From contig JASHVY010000447.1 in assembly GCA_030044345.1 (NCBI GenBank), positions 1 through 5,802 of the forward strand: DNA of 5,802 nt, in the 5' to 3' direction. The stretch is from Acetobacteraceae bacterium (GTDB taxonomy: Bacteria; Pseudomonadota; Alphaproteobacteria; Acetobacterales; Acetobacteraceae). Numbering within the stretch: the stretch's first letter is position 1; every line of letters starts with the position of its first letter. A program made the position numbers and the translations under genes. Below the pieces are notes generated by a model. It ran no database searches. It was not told the origin of the DNA and saw only the letters and a program-made list of their open reading frames with translations. Shown in pieces: positions 1 through 5,480 of the stretch.

Positions 1-70
1 GATTGACCACGCTCGCTTTAAGCGGAACGTTGCAGCGTGTGCAGACGAGCGGGTGCTCGGACTCGGACAT
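1..70 (-). CDS. small CxxC-containing protein, N-terminal fragment (runs off the window)
   Basis: The reading frame starts at the ATG complementary to 68-70 and stays open to the window edge, giving 23 codons. The visible protein begins MSESEHPLVCTRCNVPLKAS. The CTRC pair (residues 10 and 13) resembles half of a zinc ribbon or zinc knuckle; the second metal-binding pair, if present, lies outside the window. A strong Shine-Dalgarno site (GGGAGG, complement of about 78-83) lies 7 bases before the ATG and overlaps the last codons of the upstream 59-residue gene. That gene's stop ends only 2 bases before this ATG, so the two are almost certainly one operon with coupled translation. The family is not recognised. 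The position beyond the 3' end of a tRNA and the tiny size suggest accessory or phage-like cargo, which is inference. Confidence 0.6.
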   Translation of the reverse strand, partial: MSESEHPLVCTRCNVPLKASVVN

Positions 71-72
71 AG

Positions 73-252
73 CTAACCTCCCTTCGGGGAGCGGTTTGCG
101 ATCGCTGCTAGATGGGCCTCGATCCGATCGAGGCAGATGGCAATGTGCTCCAGGGCATGTGCCGCCCTAGAGTCCGTCGTGCTTGTGGTGCCTCCGGGCA
201 TAGGTTTCCACGCAGGTTTGTCGGGCACGCGGCCTAAGTCAGTCTCTGCCAT
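73..252 (-). CDS. 59-residue protein of unknown function, first gene of a small operon
   Basis: ATG (complement of 250-252) opens a 59-codon frame ending in TAG. It is preceded by GGGGAGG (GGAGG at 258-262) with 5 bases of spacing, a near-ideal ribosome site and the main reason to call it. Residues 1-30 are Pro/Gly/Thr-rich and probably disordered, beginning MAETDLGRVPDKPAWKPMPG. Residues 31-52 (AHALEHIAICLDRIEAHLAAI) form a probable amphipathic helix with hydrophobic residues every three to four positions, suited to a short coiled coil or oligomer. There is no signal peptide, no membrane segment and no recognised domain. Codons such as TTA, CTA and AGG are unlike the GC-saturated genes to the right, fitting acquired DNA. 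Its stop lies 2 bases before the next gene's ATG. No function can be assigned. Confidence 0.65.
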   Translation of the reverse strand: MAETDLGRVPDKPAWKPMPGGTTSTTDSRAAHALEHIAICLDRIEAHLAAIANRSPKGG

Positions 253-397
253 TGGTTCCTCCCCTGTAGCCCCACCTGGGACGGGCGGAGCCTAGCACGG
301 GTGCGCGGGGGTCGGGCGGGGTATGCGCGCCGGTGGGGGCAGAAGTGGGGACAAATCGGCGGCAATGTGGCGTAACCTATTGAAAGAATTGGTCTCG
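253..397. other. intergenic region between small operon and tRNA 3' end; possible attachment-site arm
   Basis: There is no gene here. It holds the ribosome site of the 59-residue gene (258-264) and a 12-bp-period direct repeat (333-356). A weak minus-strand -10-like hexamer TAGGCT (289-294) is present, but its -35 partner is poor. No clear Rho-independent terminator follows the tRNA. DNA just 3' of a tRNA is where integrase-driven elements normally join the chromosome, but no integrase is visible in the window. Confidence 0.35.
333..356. repeat. two tandem 12-bp units, GTGGGGRCARAW-like
   Basis: The units GTGGGGGCAGAA (333-344) and GTGGGGACAAAT (345-356) are adjacent and match at 9 of 12 bases. 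On the minus strand they read as repeated TGTCCCCACTT-like blocks. They lie 42 bp past the tRNA-Ser CCA end. Short repeated arm-type sites are typical beside tyrosine-integrase attachment sites; that role is inferred from position only. Confidence 0.4.
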
Positions 398-488
398 TGG
401 CGGAGGGAGTGGGATTCGAACCCACGGTACGCTGTTCACGCACACACGCTTTCCAAGCGTGCGCCTTAAGCCGCTCGGCCATCCCTCC
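398..488 (-). tRNA. tRNA-Ser (anticodon GGA)
   Basis: The minus strand folds as a class II tRNA. The acceptor stem GGAGGGA (482-488) pairs with TCCCTCC (402-408), followed by G73 and an encoded CCA (398-401). The D-arm has the usual GGCCGAGCGG start. The anticodon stem CACGC/GCGTG closes a seven-base loop TTGGAAA with anticodon GGA (complement of 452-454), reading UCC and UCU serine codons. A long variable arm follows, as expected for tRNA-Ser, then a T-arm with GGTTCGAATCC. At 91 bases including CCA, it has normal serine-tRNA length. All stems examined are intact, so it should be functional even if its 3' half serves as an integration target. Confidence 0.97.
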
Positions 489-502
489 GGCTCTGCCGCG
501 TA

Positions 503-531
503 AAATCAGGCGGTCGTGTCGATCTCCGCAA
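503..531 (-). promoter_or_regulatory. candidate promoter of tRNA-Ser
   Basis: On the minus strand TTGCGG (complement of 526-531) is followed after 17 bases by TGATTT (complement of 503-508). This places a start about 8 bases before the mature tRNA 5' end, a normal leader length. The -10 match is modest, so this is a positional inference. Confidence 0.35.
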
Positions 532-556
532 AATTGAAAGCGCCCGGTGTCCGGGC
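531..556 (-). terminator. terminator-like hairpin upstream of the tRNA (minus strand)
   Basis: GCCCGG (542-547) and CCGGGC (551-556) form a perfect 6-bp GC stem with a 3-base loop. On the minus strand the stem is followed by GCTTTCAATTTT, a T-rich but interrupted tail. This resembles a Rho-independent terminator for a minus-strand transcript arising to its right, possibly from the AT-rich island. There is no U-rich tail on the plus strand. The broken T run keeps confidence low. Confidence 0.35.
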
Positions 557-607
557 CTGAAGTCCGGCCGACCGTCATGCCATGTTAGAGGCTCTCCGGA
601 GTTGCGC

Positions 608-647
608 AAATATATATTAATCTATTGATATTATTATAATTAATTCT
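608..647. other. AT-rich island in a GC-rich background
   Basis: Of the 40 bases here, only three are G or C (622, 627, 646), while the flanks are strongly GC-rich. The tract holds overlapping TATAAT-like hexamers on both strands (for example plus TATAAT at 635-640). It is the best promoter-bearing or easily melted element of the 471-bp gene-free stretch between the tRNA and the debranching gene. It could also be a binding site for an AT-preferring nucleoid protein, or a relic of inserted DNA. Confidence 0.6.
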
Positions 648-659
648 CCGCGCTATGAT
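631..659 (+). promoter_or_regulatory. candidate promoter for the debranching-enzyme gene
   Basis: TTATTA (631-636) and TATGAT (654-659, five of six matches to TATAAT) are separated by 17 bases. The predicted start near 666 would leave a leader of nearly 300 bases before the ATG at 960. The -35 match is weak. It is the best plus-strand candidate I see in the region. Confidence 0.3.
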
Positions 660-664
660 GTGAA
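636..664 (-). promoter_or_regulatory. candidate minus-strand promoter in AT-rich island
   Basis: TTCACA (complement of 659-664, five of six matches to TTGACA) is followed after 17 bases by AATTAT (complement of 636-641, four of six matches to TATAAT). A start near 629 is predicted. Transcription would run toward the hairpin at 542-556 and the tRNA. No open frame follows with a ribosome site, so the product would be a short non-coding RNA or an extended tRNA precursor. Confidence 0.35.
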
Positions 665-685
665 GGCGTATTCTTCCCTTTCCCC

Positions 686-709
686 CTCGACCGGGCAAGC
701 CGGATCGAG
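686..709. other. stem-loop in the leader
   Basis: CTCGACCGG (686-694) pairs with CCGGATCGAG (700-709) as nine base pairs with one bulged A, closing a five-base loop. A pyrimidine tract (671-687) precedes it. There is no T run on either side, so it is not a simple terminator. It could stabilise the transcript or be a protein-binding structure. Confidence 0.4.
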
Positions 710-871
710 CGCCAAGTCCCGGGTCTGCCGCGCCGGCCCACGGGCAGCGGGCACTCGTATGGCGCAACCGGAAGCAATCACCGCGTTTGTGGCTGGGTCG
801 AAAGCCATGAATGCATAGCAGCAACGGAAGGGAACGAAACCACCCCCGCTGCAATCCGCGCGGAACCCTCC

Positions 872-899
872 CCGCCGGCTTGCCCCCGCCGGGTTGCCG
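872..899. repeat. two tandem 14-bp units
   Basis: CCGCCGGCTTGCCC (872-885) is followed directly by CCGCCGGGTTGCCG (886-899), identical at 12 of 14 positions. The pair lies about 60 bp upstream of the debranching gene. Two GC-rich copies could be operator half-sites or chance duplication. Confidence 0.35.
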
Positions 900-910
900 T
901 CTGGCCGCGC

Positions 911-920
911 CTGACGTCAG
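911..920. promoter_or_regulatory. 10-bp perfect palindrome CTGACGTCAG
   Basis: CTGACGTCAG is a perfect inverted repeat 40 bp before the chosen ATG at 960, directly abutting an alternative ATG at 921. It has the form of a dimeric-repressor site. The cognate regulator is unknown and a chance occurrence is possible. Confidence 0.25.
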
Positions 921-959
921 ATGTGCAGCCCACGCCGCGATCTGCAATGGAACGAGCGC

Positions 960-3158
960 ATGGACGATCAGCCCAACCGGTCCGAGAACGTCTCGGGCCC
1001 TTATTTCATCTCCGCCACCGCCTCCTTCGCCGAGGCACGGCCGCGCGCCCTCAAGGCCGGCGATACCTTCGCCGTCTTCGGCCATGACGGCGATGCGACG
1101 CCCGGCGAGGGCAGCGCCGAGGGCATCTACCATCGCGACACGCGCTATCTCTCACGCCTTGCGCTCACCGTCGCCGGCATGGCGCCGATGCTGCTCAGCT
1201 CGGCGATCTCGAGCGACAACGCGATGTTGACCTGCGACCTCGCCAACCCCGCTCTCAAGCTGCCCTCCGCCGCCATCGAGCATGGCCAGGTCCATATCCG
1301 CCGCTCCAAGTTCCTCTGGAATGGCACGTGCTACGAGCGGCTCACGGTGCGGAACTTCTCGCTCGTTCCACTCCGCATCACGCTCGAGATCGCCTTCGCC
1401 GCCGATTTCGTCGATCTCTTCGAGGTGCGCGGCAGCAAGCGGACGCGGCACGGTTCCCTGCACGCGCCCGAACTCGCCGCCGGGCGCGCGTTTATCGCCT
1501 ATGACGGGCTGGATGAGCGGCGGCGCGCGACGGAAATCCGTTTCGATCCGCCGCCCGCATATCTCCACCCGGATCGCGCGGTTTACGAGCTGACCCTGGA
1601 TGCCGGCGCGGTCACTGTCCTCGGGCTCCAAATCCACTGCATTGGCGGGGAGGGGGACGAGGCCTCGGAACCGGGCCAGATCGAAGCACCCGGTTTCCTC
1701 GATGCCATGTGTGCGGCCCGCCGCAAGCTGCGCACGCTCCAGGGGCGGGCGGCGAGCGTCGAGAGCGACAACGAGGTCTTCAACGAGGCCATGCGCCGCG
1801 CCGTCGCCGATCTCGCCATGCTGGTCACCGATACCGAGGAAGGTCCCTACCCCTATGCCGGGATTCCCTGGTTCAGCACCGCCTTCGGCCGGGACGGCAT
1901 CGTCACCGGCCTGCAGACGCTTTGGCTCGCGCCGGGGCTCGCCCGCGGGGTGCTGCTCTATCTCGCGGCCAATCAGGCAACGACGGAGGATCCGGCCGCC
2001 GATGCCGAGCCCGGCAAGATCCTCCATGAGGTCCGCCATGGCGAGATGGCCCTCCTCGGCGAGGTGCCGTTCCGCCGCTATTACGGTTCCGTCGATTCCA
2101 CGCCGCTCTTCGTCATGCTCGCGGGCGCCTATCTCGACCGCACCGGCGATCTCGAGACACTCCGCCAGATCTGGCCGAATCTCGAAGCGGCCTTGCTCTG
2201 GATCGACCGCTACGGCGATGCGGACGGCGATGGTTTCGTGGAATATGGCCGCAAGAATCCGAGCGGGCTCATCAATCAGGGCTGGAAAGACAGCTACGAT
2301 TCGATCTTCCACGCCGATGGAAGGCTGGCCACCGGCCCGATCGCGCTCTGCGAGGTGCAGGCCTATGTCTTCGCCGCGCGCCAGGCTGCGGCACGGATCG
2401 CGGCCGCTCTCGGGAAGGGCCCGCAGGCTGCTTCTCTCACCGCGCAGGCTTCAGCGCTGAAGGATGCATTCGAGCGCAGCTTCTGGGACGAAGCGCTCGG
2501 CCTCTATGTGCTGGCGCTGGATGGCGAGAAGAAGCCTTGCCGGGTCAGCGCCTCCAACACCGGGCACGCGCTGCTTGCGGGGCTGGCGAGCCCGGAGCGC
2601 GCCGCCTCCGTCGCCACCCGCCTGCTCGAGCGGCGGTTCTTCTCCGGCTGGGGGGTCCGCACCGTGGCTTCAGGCGAGGCGCGTTATAATCCCATGTCGT
2701 ATCATAATGGCTCGGTCTGGCCGCACGACAATGCGCTGATTGCCGCCGGGTTCGCCCGCTACGGCCTGACCGACGCCGCCGCGCGTGTCTTCGCCGGGCT
2801 CTTCGGAGCCGCAAGCCATGCCGATCTCCGTCGCCTTCCAGAGCTGTTCTGCGGGTTCGCGCGCATGCGCAACCAGGGCCCGACGGCCTATCCCGTCGCC
2901 TGCATACCGCAGGCCTGGGCCGCGGGGGCGCTGCCCGCTTCGCTCGCCGCCTGCCTCGGCCTCGGCTTCGACCATGTCGCTCGCGCGGTCACCTTCAACC
3001 ATCCGGTGCTGCCCGCCTTCCTCCAGCGGCTGCACCTCAAGAATCTCGCCATCGGCGACGCCACCATCGACATCGTGCTGCATCGCGCCGAGGCGGGCGC
3101 GGTGGGCATGGCCGTCACCGCGCGGCGCGGCGATATCCACGCGGTGATGACGAGCTGA
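960..3158 (+). CDS. amylo-alpha-1,6-glucosidase / glycogen-debranching family protein
   Basis: This 732-residue cytoplasmic protein is predicted to hydrolyse alpha-1,6 branch or alpha-linked glucosides during glycogen-type glucan turnover. Residues about 20-215 match the bacterial debranching-enzyme N-terminal beta-domain (GDE_N_bis type), including GEGSAEGIYHRDTRYLS. Residues about 255-715 form the (alpha/alpha)6 catalytic region. Its hallmarks are PWFSTAFGRDG (303-313), a Ca-site-like GDADGDGFVEY (419-429), GWKDSYDSI (441-449), YNPMSYHNGSVWPHDN (576-591), RLPELFCGF (625-633) and YPVACIPQAWAAG (644-656). Acidic candidates for catalysis are D312, D444 and E628; which act is not provable here. 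There is no signal peptide. I chose ATG 960 because the family normally begins close to this point. The upstream ATG at 921 has no ribosome site and follows a palindrome, and the site before 960 (GGAACGAG) is also weak. The gene is convergent with the sulfur genes and not in an operon within this window. Substrate could instead be another alpha-glucan or glucosylated metabolite. Confidence 0.88.
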   Translation: MDDQPNRSENVSGPYFISATASFAEARPRALKAGDTFAVFGHDGDATPGEGSAEGIYHRDTRYLSRLALTVAGMAPMLLSSAISSDNAMLTCDLANPALKLPSAAIEHGQVHIRRSKFLWNGTCYERLTVRNFSLVPLRITLEIAFAADFVDLFEVRGSKRTRHGSLHAPELAAGRAFIAYDGLDERRRATEIRFDPPPAYLHPDRAVYELTLDAGAVTVLGLQIHCIGGEGDEASEPGQIEAPGFLDAMCAARRKLRTLQGRAASVESDNEVFNEAMRRAVADLAMLVTDTEEGPYPYAGIPWFSTAFGRDGIVTGLQTLWLAPGLARGVLLYLAANQATTEDPAADAEPGKILHEVRHGEMALLGEVPFRRYYGSVDSTPLFVMLAGAYLDRTGDLETLRQIWPNLEAALLWIDRYGDADGDGFVEYGRKNPSGLINQGWKDSYDSIFHADGRLATGPIALCEVQAYVFAARQAAARIAAALGKGPQAASLTAQASALKDAFERSFWDEALGLYVLALDGEKKPCRVSASNTGHALLAGLASPERAASVATRLLERRFFSGWGVRTVASGEARYNPMSYHNGSVWPHDNALIAAGFARYGLTDAAARVFAGLFGAASHADLRRLPELFCGFARMRNQGPTAYPVACIPQAWAAGALPASLAACLGLGFDHVARAVTFNHPVLPAFLQRLHLKNLAIGDATIDIVLHRAEAGAVGMAVTARRGDIHAVMTS

Positions 3159-3173
3159 GCGAAGTGGGGTGTT

Positions 3174-3419
3174 CTATCCTTCGTATTTCTCGACAATGCT
3201 CGCCGGGCGCGTCTTCGCCTCATCCGGATTGTCGCCGAATTCGCGGAGCGCCCGGCGCTGGCGCAGAAGATCCCAGCATTGGTCGAGCTCGACATTGATC
3301 TTGCCGAGCCGTGCCCGGTCCTCCTCGGTCATGCCGGACTTCGCATAGAGACGTTCCTCTTCGCTAACGAGATCCCGGATATGATCCAGGATTCCGCGAT
3401 CTCCGGCCGGTTCGCTCAT
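3174..3419 (-). CDS. DUF2630 family protein
   Basis: This complete 81-residue protein matches DUF2630. Its features are an N-terminal helix (ILDHIRDLVSEEERLYAKSG, 10-29), a short TEEDRARL turn, and the highly conserved core LDQCWDLLRQRRALREFG (45-62) followed by NPDEAKTRPASIVEKYEG. It is predicted to be all-helical, cytoplasmic and charged, and could pack as a helical hairpin. The family has no established biochemical function that I know of. The ATG (complement of 3417-3419) has an excellent AAGGAGG site 5 bases upstream, so the start is firm. It begins 34 bp after the MetY fusion stop on the same strand with no intervening promoter or terminator seen, so co-transcription is likely. Its stop lies only 15 bp from the end of the convergent debranching gene. 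Confidence 0.9.
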   Translation of the reverse strand: MSEPAGDRGILDHIRDLVSEEERLYAKSGMTEEDRARLGKINVELDQCWDLLRQRRALREFGDNPDEAKTRPASIVEKYEG

Positions 3420-3453
3420 GCCCGCCTCCTTCCTTCCATCTCTCGATGCCGGC

Positions 3454-5298
3454 TCAGCCGGTCGCGGCCAGCGCCTGGTCGAGATCGGCGATCAGATCCT
3501 CCGCGCTTTCGAGCCCCACCGAAAGCCGCACCACGTCCGCGCCCGCGCCGGCGGCCTCGCGCTGCTCATCGGTCAGTTGCCGATGCGTCGTCGAGGCCGG
3601 ATGGAGAATGAGGCTCCGCGTATCGCCGATATTCGCGAGATGCGAAAAGATGTGCACGCTCTCGACGAGCTTGATCCCCGCCGCATAGCCGCCTTTGACA
3701 CCGAACGTCATCACCCCGCCCGCGCCGCGCGGGAGATATTTCCTGGCCAGCGCGCGGTACGGTGAAGATTCGAGCCCGGCATAGGAAACCCACGCGACGC
3801 GCGGATGCGCCTCCAGGAATCGCGCGATCTTTTCCGCGTTCTGCACATGGCGCTCCATCCTGAGCGGCAGGGTCTCGATCCCGGTGATGGTGAGGAAGGC
3901 GTTCATCGGTGAGAGCGTCGGCCCGAAATCCCGAAGCGCCACGGCGCGAGCCTTGGTGGTGAAGGCGAAGTCACCGAAATTCTCGTAGAAGCGAAGCCCG
4001 TGATAGGCGGGTTCGGGTTCCGTCAGAGACGGAAACCGCCCGCCCGCGCTCCAGTCGAACCTGCCCGATTCGACGATCATGCCGCCGAGCGCATTGCCAT
4101 GGCCTGAGAGGAATTTCGTGGTCGAGTGGCAGACGAGATCGGCCCCCCATTCGATCGGCCGGCAGAGGAAAGGGCTCGCCAGCGTATTGTCCACGATCAG
4201 CGGAATCCCGGCTCCATGCGCGATCTCGGCGATCGCCGCGAGATCGACGACGATGCCGCCCGGATTGGCCAGGCTCTCGACGAAGATCGCCTTGCAGCGC
4301 GGCGTCAGCGCACGGGCGAAATTCTCCGGCTCGCGCGGATCGACGAAATGGCAGGTCCAGCCGAGCTTGGGAAAGGAGAGCCCGAACTGGGTCAGCGATC
4401 CGCCATAGAGGTTGCGCGAGGCAACGAACTCGTCCCCCGGCTCGAGCAGGGTGAAGAAGATCAGGAATTGTGCCGCATGGCCCGACGCGGCGGCCAGGCC
4501 CGCGCGCGCGCCCTCCAGGCTCGCCACCCGTTCCTCGAGCACCGAGACGGTGGGGTTGGTGAGGCGGGAATAGATATAGCCGAAATTGTGCAGGTTGAAG
4601 AGCGAGGCGGCGTGATCGACATCCTCGAACACATAGGAGGTGGTCTGGTAGATCGGCGTCGTGCGCGCGCCCGTCGTCGGGTCGGGGGCGGCCCCGGCAT
4701 GGATGGCACGGGTCTCGAAGCCGAGCGCCGTCGCAGGCGCGGCGCCCACGGAACCGCCTTCGCTCTCTCCGCTCTGGGGCTTTGCCGGATGGTCCGGCTT
4801 GGCGCGCGGCGGTTCGGGCGGGCGGTTGCGCATGATCCCCGAGTTCACCCCGCTCCAGGAGAGCTCGCCCGCAAGCCGCCCATACTCGATCTTCGGGCAG
4901 CGATTCATCACCACCTCGATCCCGGCCGCCTCCGCCTTCGCCGCGGCCTCGTCATTGCGGACACCGAGCTGCATCCACACCACCCGGGCGCCGATCGCGA
5001 TCGCGTCCTCCACGATCGGCATGGCGTGGCGGGAGGCACGGAACACCTCCACCATATCCACGGGCTCCGGGATCTCTCTCAACCCTGCATAGACGCGCTC
5101 CCCCAGCAAGGTGGTGCCGGCGATCGCCGGATTGACCGGGATGACGCGAAATCCCTTTCCCTGCAGATATTTCATCACGAAGTAGCTCGGCCGGTTCCAG
5201 TCCGGCGAGGCGCCGACCAACGCGATCGTGCGCACGCTGGCGAGGATCCGCGCGAGCTTTCCGTCCGAATAGGGAATGGGTTCGAGCACGCCCATCAT
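3454..5298 (-). CDS. metY: fusion protein: YccU-type CoA-binding domain + O-acetylhomoserine sulfhydrylase (MetY)
   Basis: This 614-residue protein has two domains. Residues 10-150 are a CoA_binding_2 (YccU-like) Rossmann domain: TIALVGASPDWNRPSY (24-39), VIPVNP (52-57), VDMVEVFR (80-87), VVWMQLGV (106-113) and NRCPKIEYGRL (132-142). A Pro/Gly/Ser-rich linker spans about 157-190. Residues 191-614 are a full-length Cys/Met-metabolism PLP enzyme. Markers are GFETRAIHAG, GYIYSRLTNPT (240-250), AAASGHAAQ (269-277), the cofactor aspartate in VDNTLASPF (D370) and the Schiff-base lysine K395 in HSTTKFLSGHG. SRLTNPT, the insert pattern and SVGLE near the C-terminus favour MetY, which makes homocysteine (or methionine) from O-acetylhomoserine and sulfide (or methanethiol), over cystathionine enzymes. 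The start at 5298 is set by GAGGGGAG four bases upstream; ATG 5295 is an equally usable second start, and the longer ATG at 5379 lacks such a site. The gene is first in an operon with DUF2630. The reading frame is continuous with no frameshift. Confidence 0.92.
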   Translation of the reverse strand: MMGVLEPIPYSDGKLARILASVRTIALVGASPDWNRPSYFVMKYLQGKGFRVIPVNPAIAGTTLLGERVYAGLREIPEPVDMVEVFRASRHAMPIVEDAIAIGARVVWMQLGVRNDEAAAKAEAAGIEVVMNRCPKIEYGRLAGELSWSGVNSGIMRNRPPEPPRAKPDHPAKPQSGESEGGSVGAAPATALGFETRAIHAGAAPDPTTGARTTPIYQTTSYVFEDVDHAASLFNLHNFGYIYSRLTNPTVSVLEERVASLEGARAGLAAASGHAAQFLIFFTLLEPGDEFVASRNLYGGSLTQFGLSFPKLGWTCHFVDPREPENFARALTPRCKAIFVESLANPGGIVVDLAAIAEIAHGAGIPLIVDNTLASPFLCRPIEWGADLVCHSTTKFLSGHGNALGGMIVESGRFDWSAGGRFPSLTEPEPAYHGLRFYENFGDFAFTTKARAVALRDFGPTLSPMNAFLTITGIETLPLRMERHVQNAEKIARFLEAHPRVAWVSYAGLESSPYRALARKYLPRGAGGVMTFGVKGGYAAGIKLVESVHIFSHLANIGDTRSLILHPASTTHRQLTDEQREAAGAGADVVRLSVGLESAEDLIADLDQALAATG

Positions 5299-5302
5299 AT
5301 GG

Positions 5303-5310
5303 CTCCCCTC
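5303..5310 (-). promoter_or_regulatory. ribosome binding site that sets the metY-fusion start
   Basis: GAGGGGAG on the minus strand lies 4 bases before ATG 5298 and 7 before ATG 5295. The upstream in-frame ATG at 5379 has nothing comparable, which argues against the 641-residue version. Confidence 0.7.
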
Positions 5311-5320
5311 TGTCGGCCCG

Positions 5321-5349
5321 ATCATCCCCGGCCCGAAGCGGAATGGCAA
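5321..5349 (-). promoter_or_regulatory. weak candidate promoter for the metY fusion
   Basis: TTGCCA (complement of 5344-5349) and GATGAT (complement of 5321-5326) are spaced by 17 bases. The predicted start falls about 15-20 bases before ATG 5298, giving a short leader. The -10 match is only partial. Confidence 0.28.
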
Positions 5350-5452
5350 ACGGCGGGCACCCGCGCCTTCAATGCCCATCTGGCTTCAGTGTCCGTCGAT
5401 TCCCGGCTGTGGCCTGAAATCCACCCCTCTCCGGGATGGCGATTTTCCGGAT

Positions 5453-5480
5453 TTGACGTGCTGAATTCGCGGATTAATCT
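5453..5480 (+). promoter_or_regulatory. candidate promoter for the substrate-binding-protein gene
   Basis: TTGACG (5453-5458, five of six matches to TTGACA) is followed after 16 bases by TAATCT (5475-5480). The -10 region overlaps an 8-bp palindrome GATTAATC (5472-5479), which could be an operator core. The local AT content is raised relative to the surroundings. The predicted start is about 55-60 bases before ATG 5544. Confidence 0.45.

Larger units (their letters stand above)
665..959 (+). other. long untranslated leader/intergenic stretch before the debranching gene
   Basis: No gene is supported here. Frames on either strand lack ribosome sites and give Arg/Pro/Gly-rich translations typical of GC-rich non-coding DNA. 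The stretch holds a stem-loop (686-709), a 14-bp-period tandem repeat (872-899) and a 10-bp palindrome (911-920). If the promoter at 631-659 is used, all of these are transcribed as leader. Confidence 0.4.

Noticed and set aside
234..578. 114-codon minus-strand frame spanning the tRNA
   Set aside because: It reads straight through the tRNA-Ser and overlaps the true start of the 59-residue gene; there is no ribosome site or homology.
585..1133. 182-codon minus-strand frame over the AT island and leader
   Set aside because: It crosses the AT-rich island and the start of the debranching gene, with an Arg/Gly-rich translation and no ribosome site.
1152..2312. Long open frame (386 codons) on the minus strand inside the debranching gene
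   Set aside because: It is antisense to a well-recognised enzyme, lacks a ribosome site, has no domain, and is the usual by-product of GC-rich codon bias.
3160..3190. Rho-independent terminator between the convergent genes
   Set aside because: Only a 5-bp stem with a 14-base loop and no T run on either strand; too weak to call.
5299..5379. Extra 27 N-terminal residues on the MetY fusion (start at 5379)
   Set aside because: There is no ribosome site at 5379, the added residues do not resemble the CoA-binding family start, and a strong site precedes 5298.
5299..5450. A SAM-binding riboswitch upstream of the metY fusion
   Set aside because: Methionine genes in alphaproteobacteria often carry SAM-II type riboswitches, but I could not find the conserved pseudoknot elements (for example the GCTAAA block) on the minus strand. 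The predicted leader is also very short.
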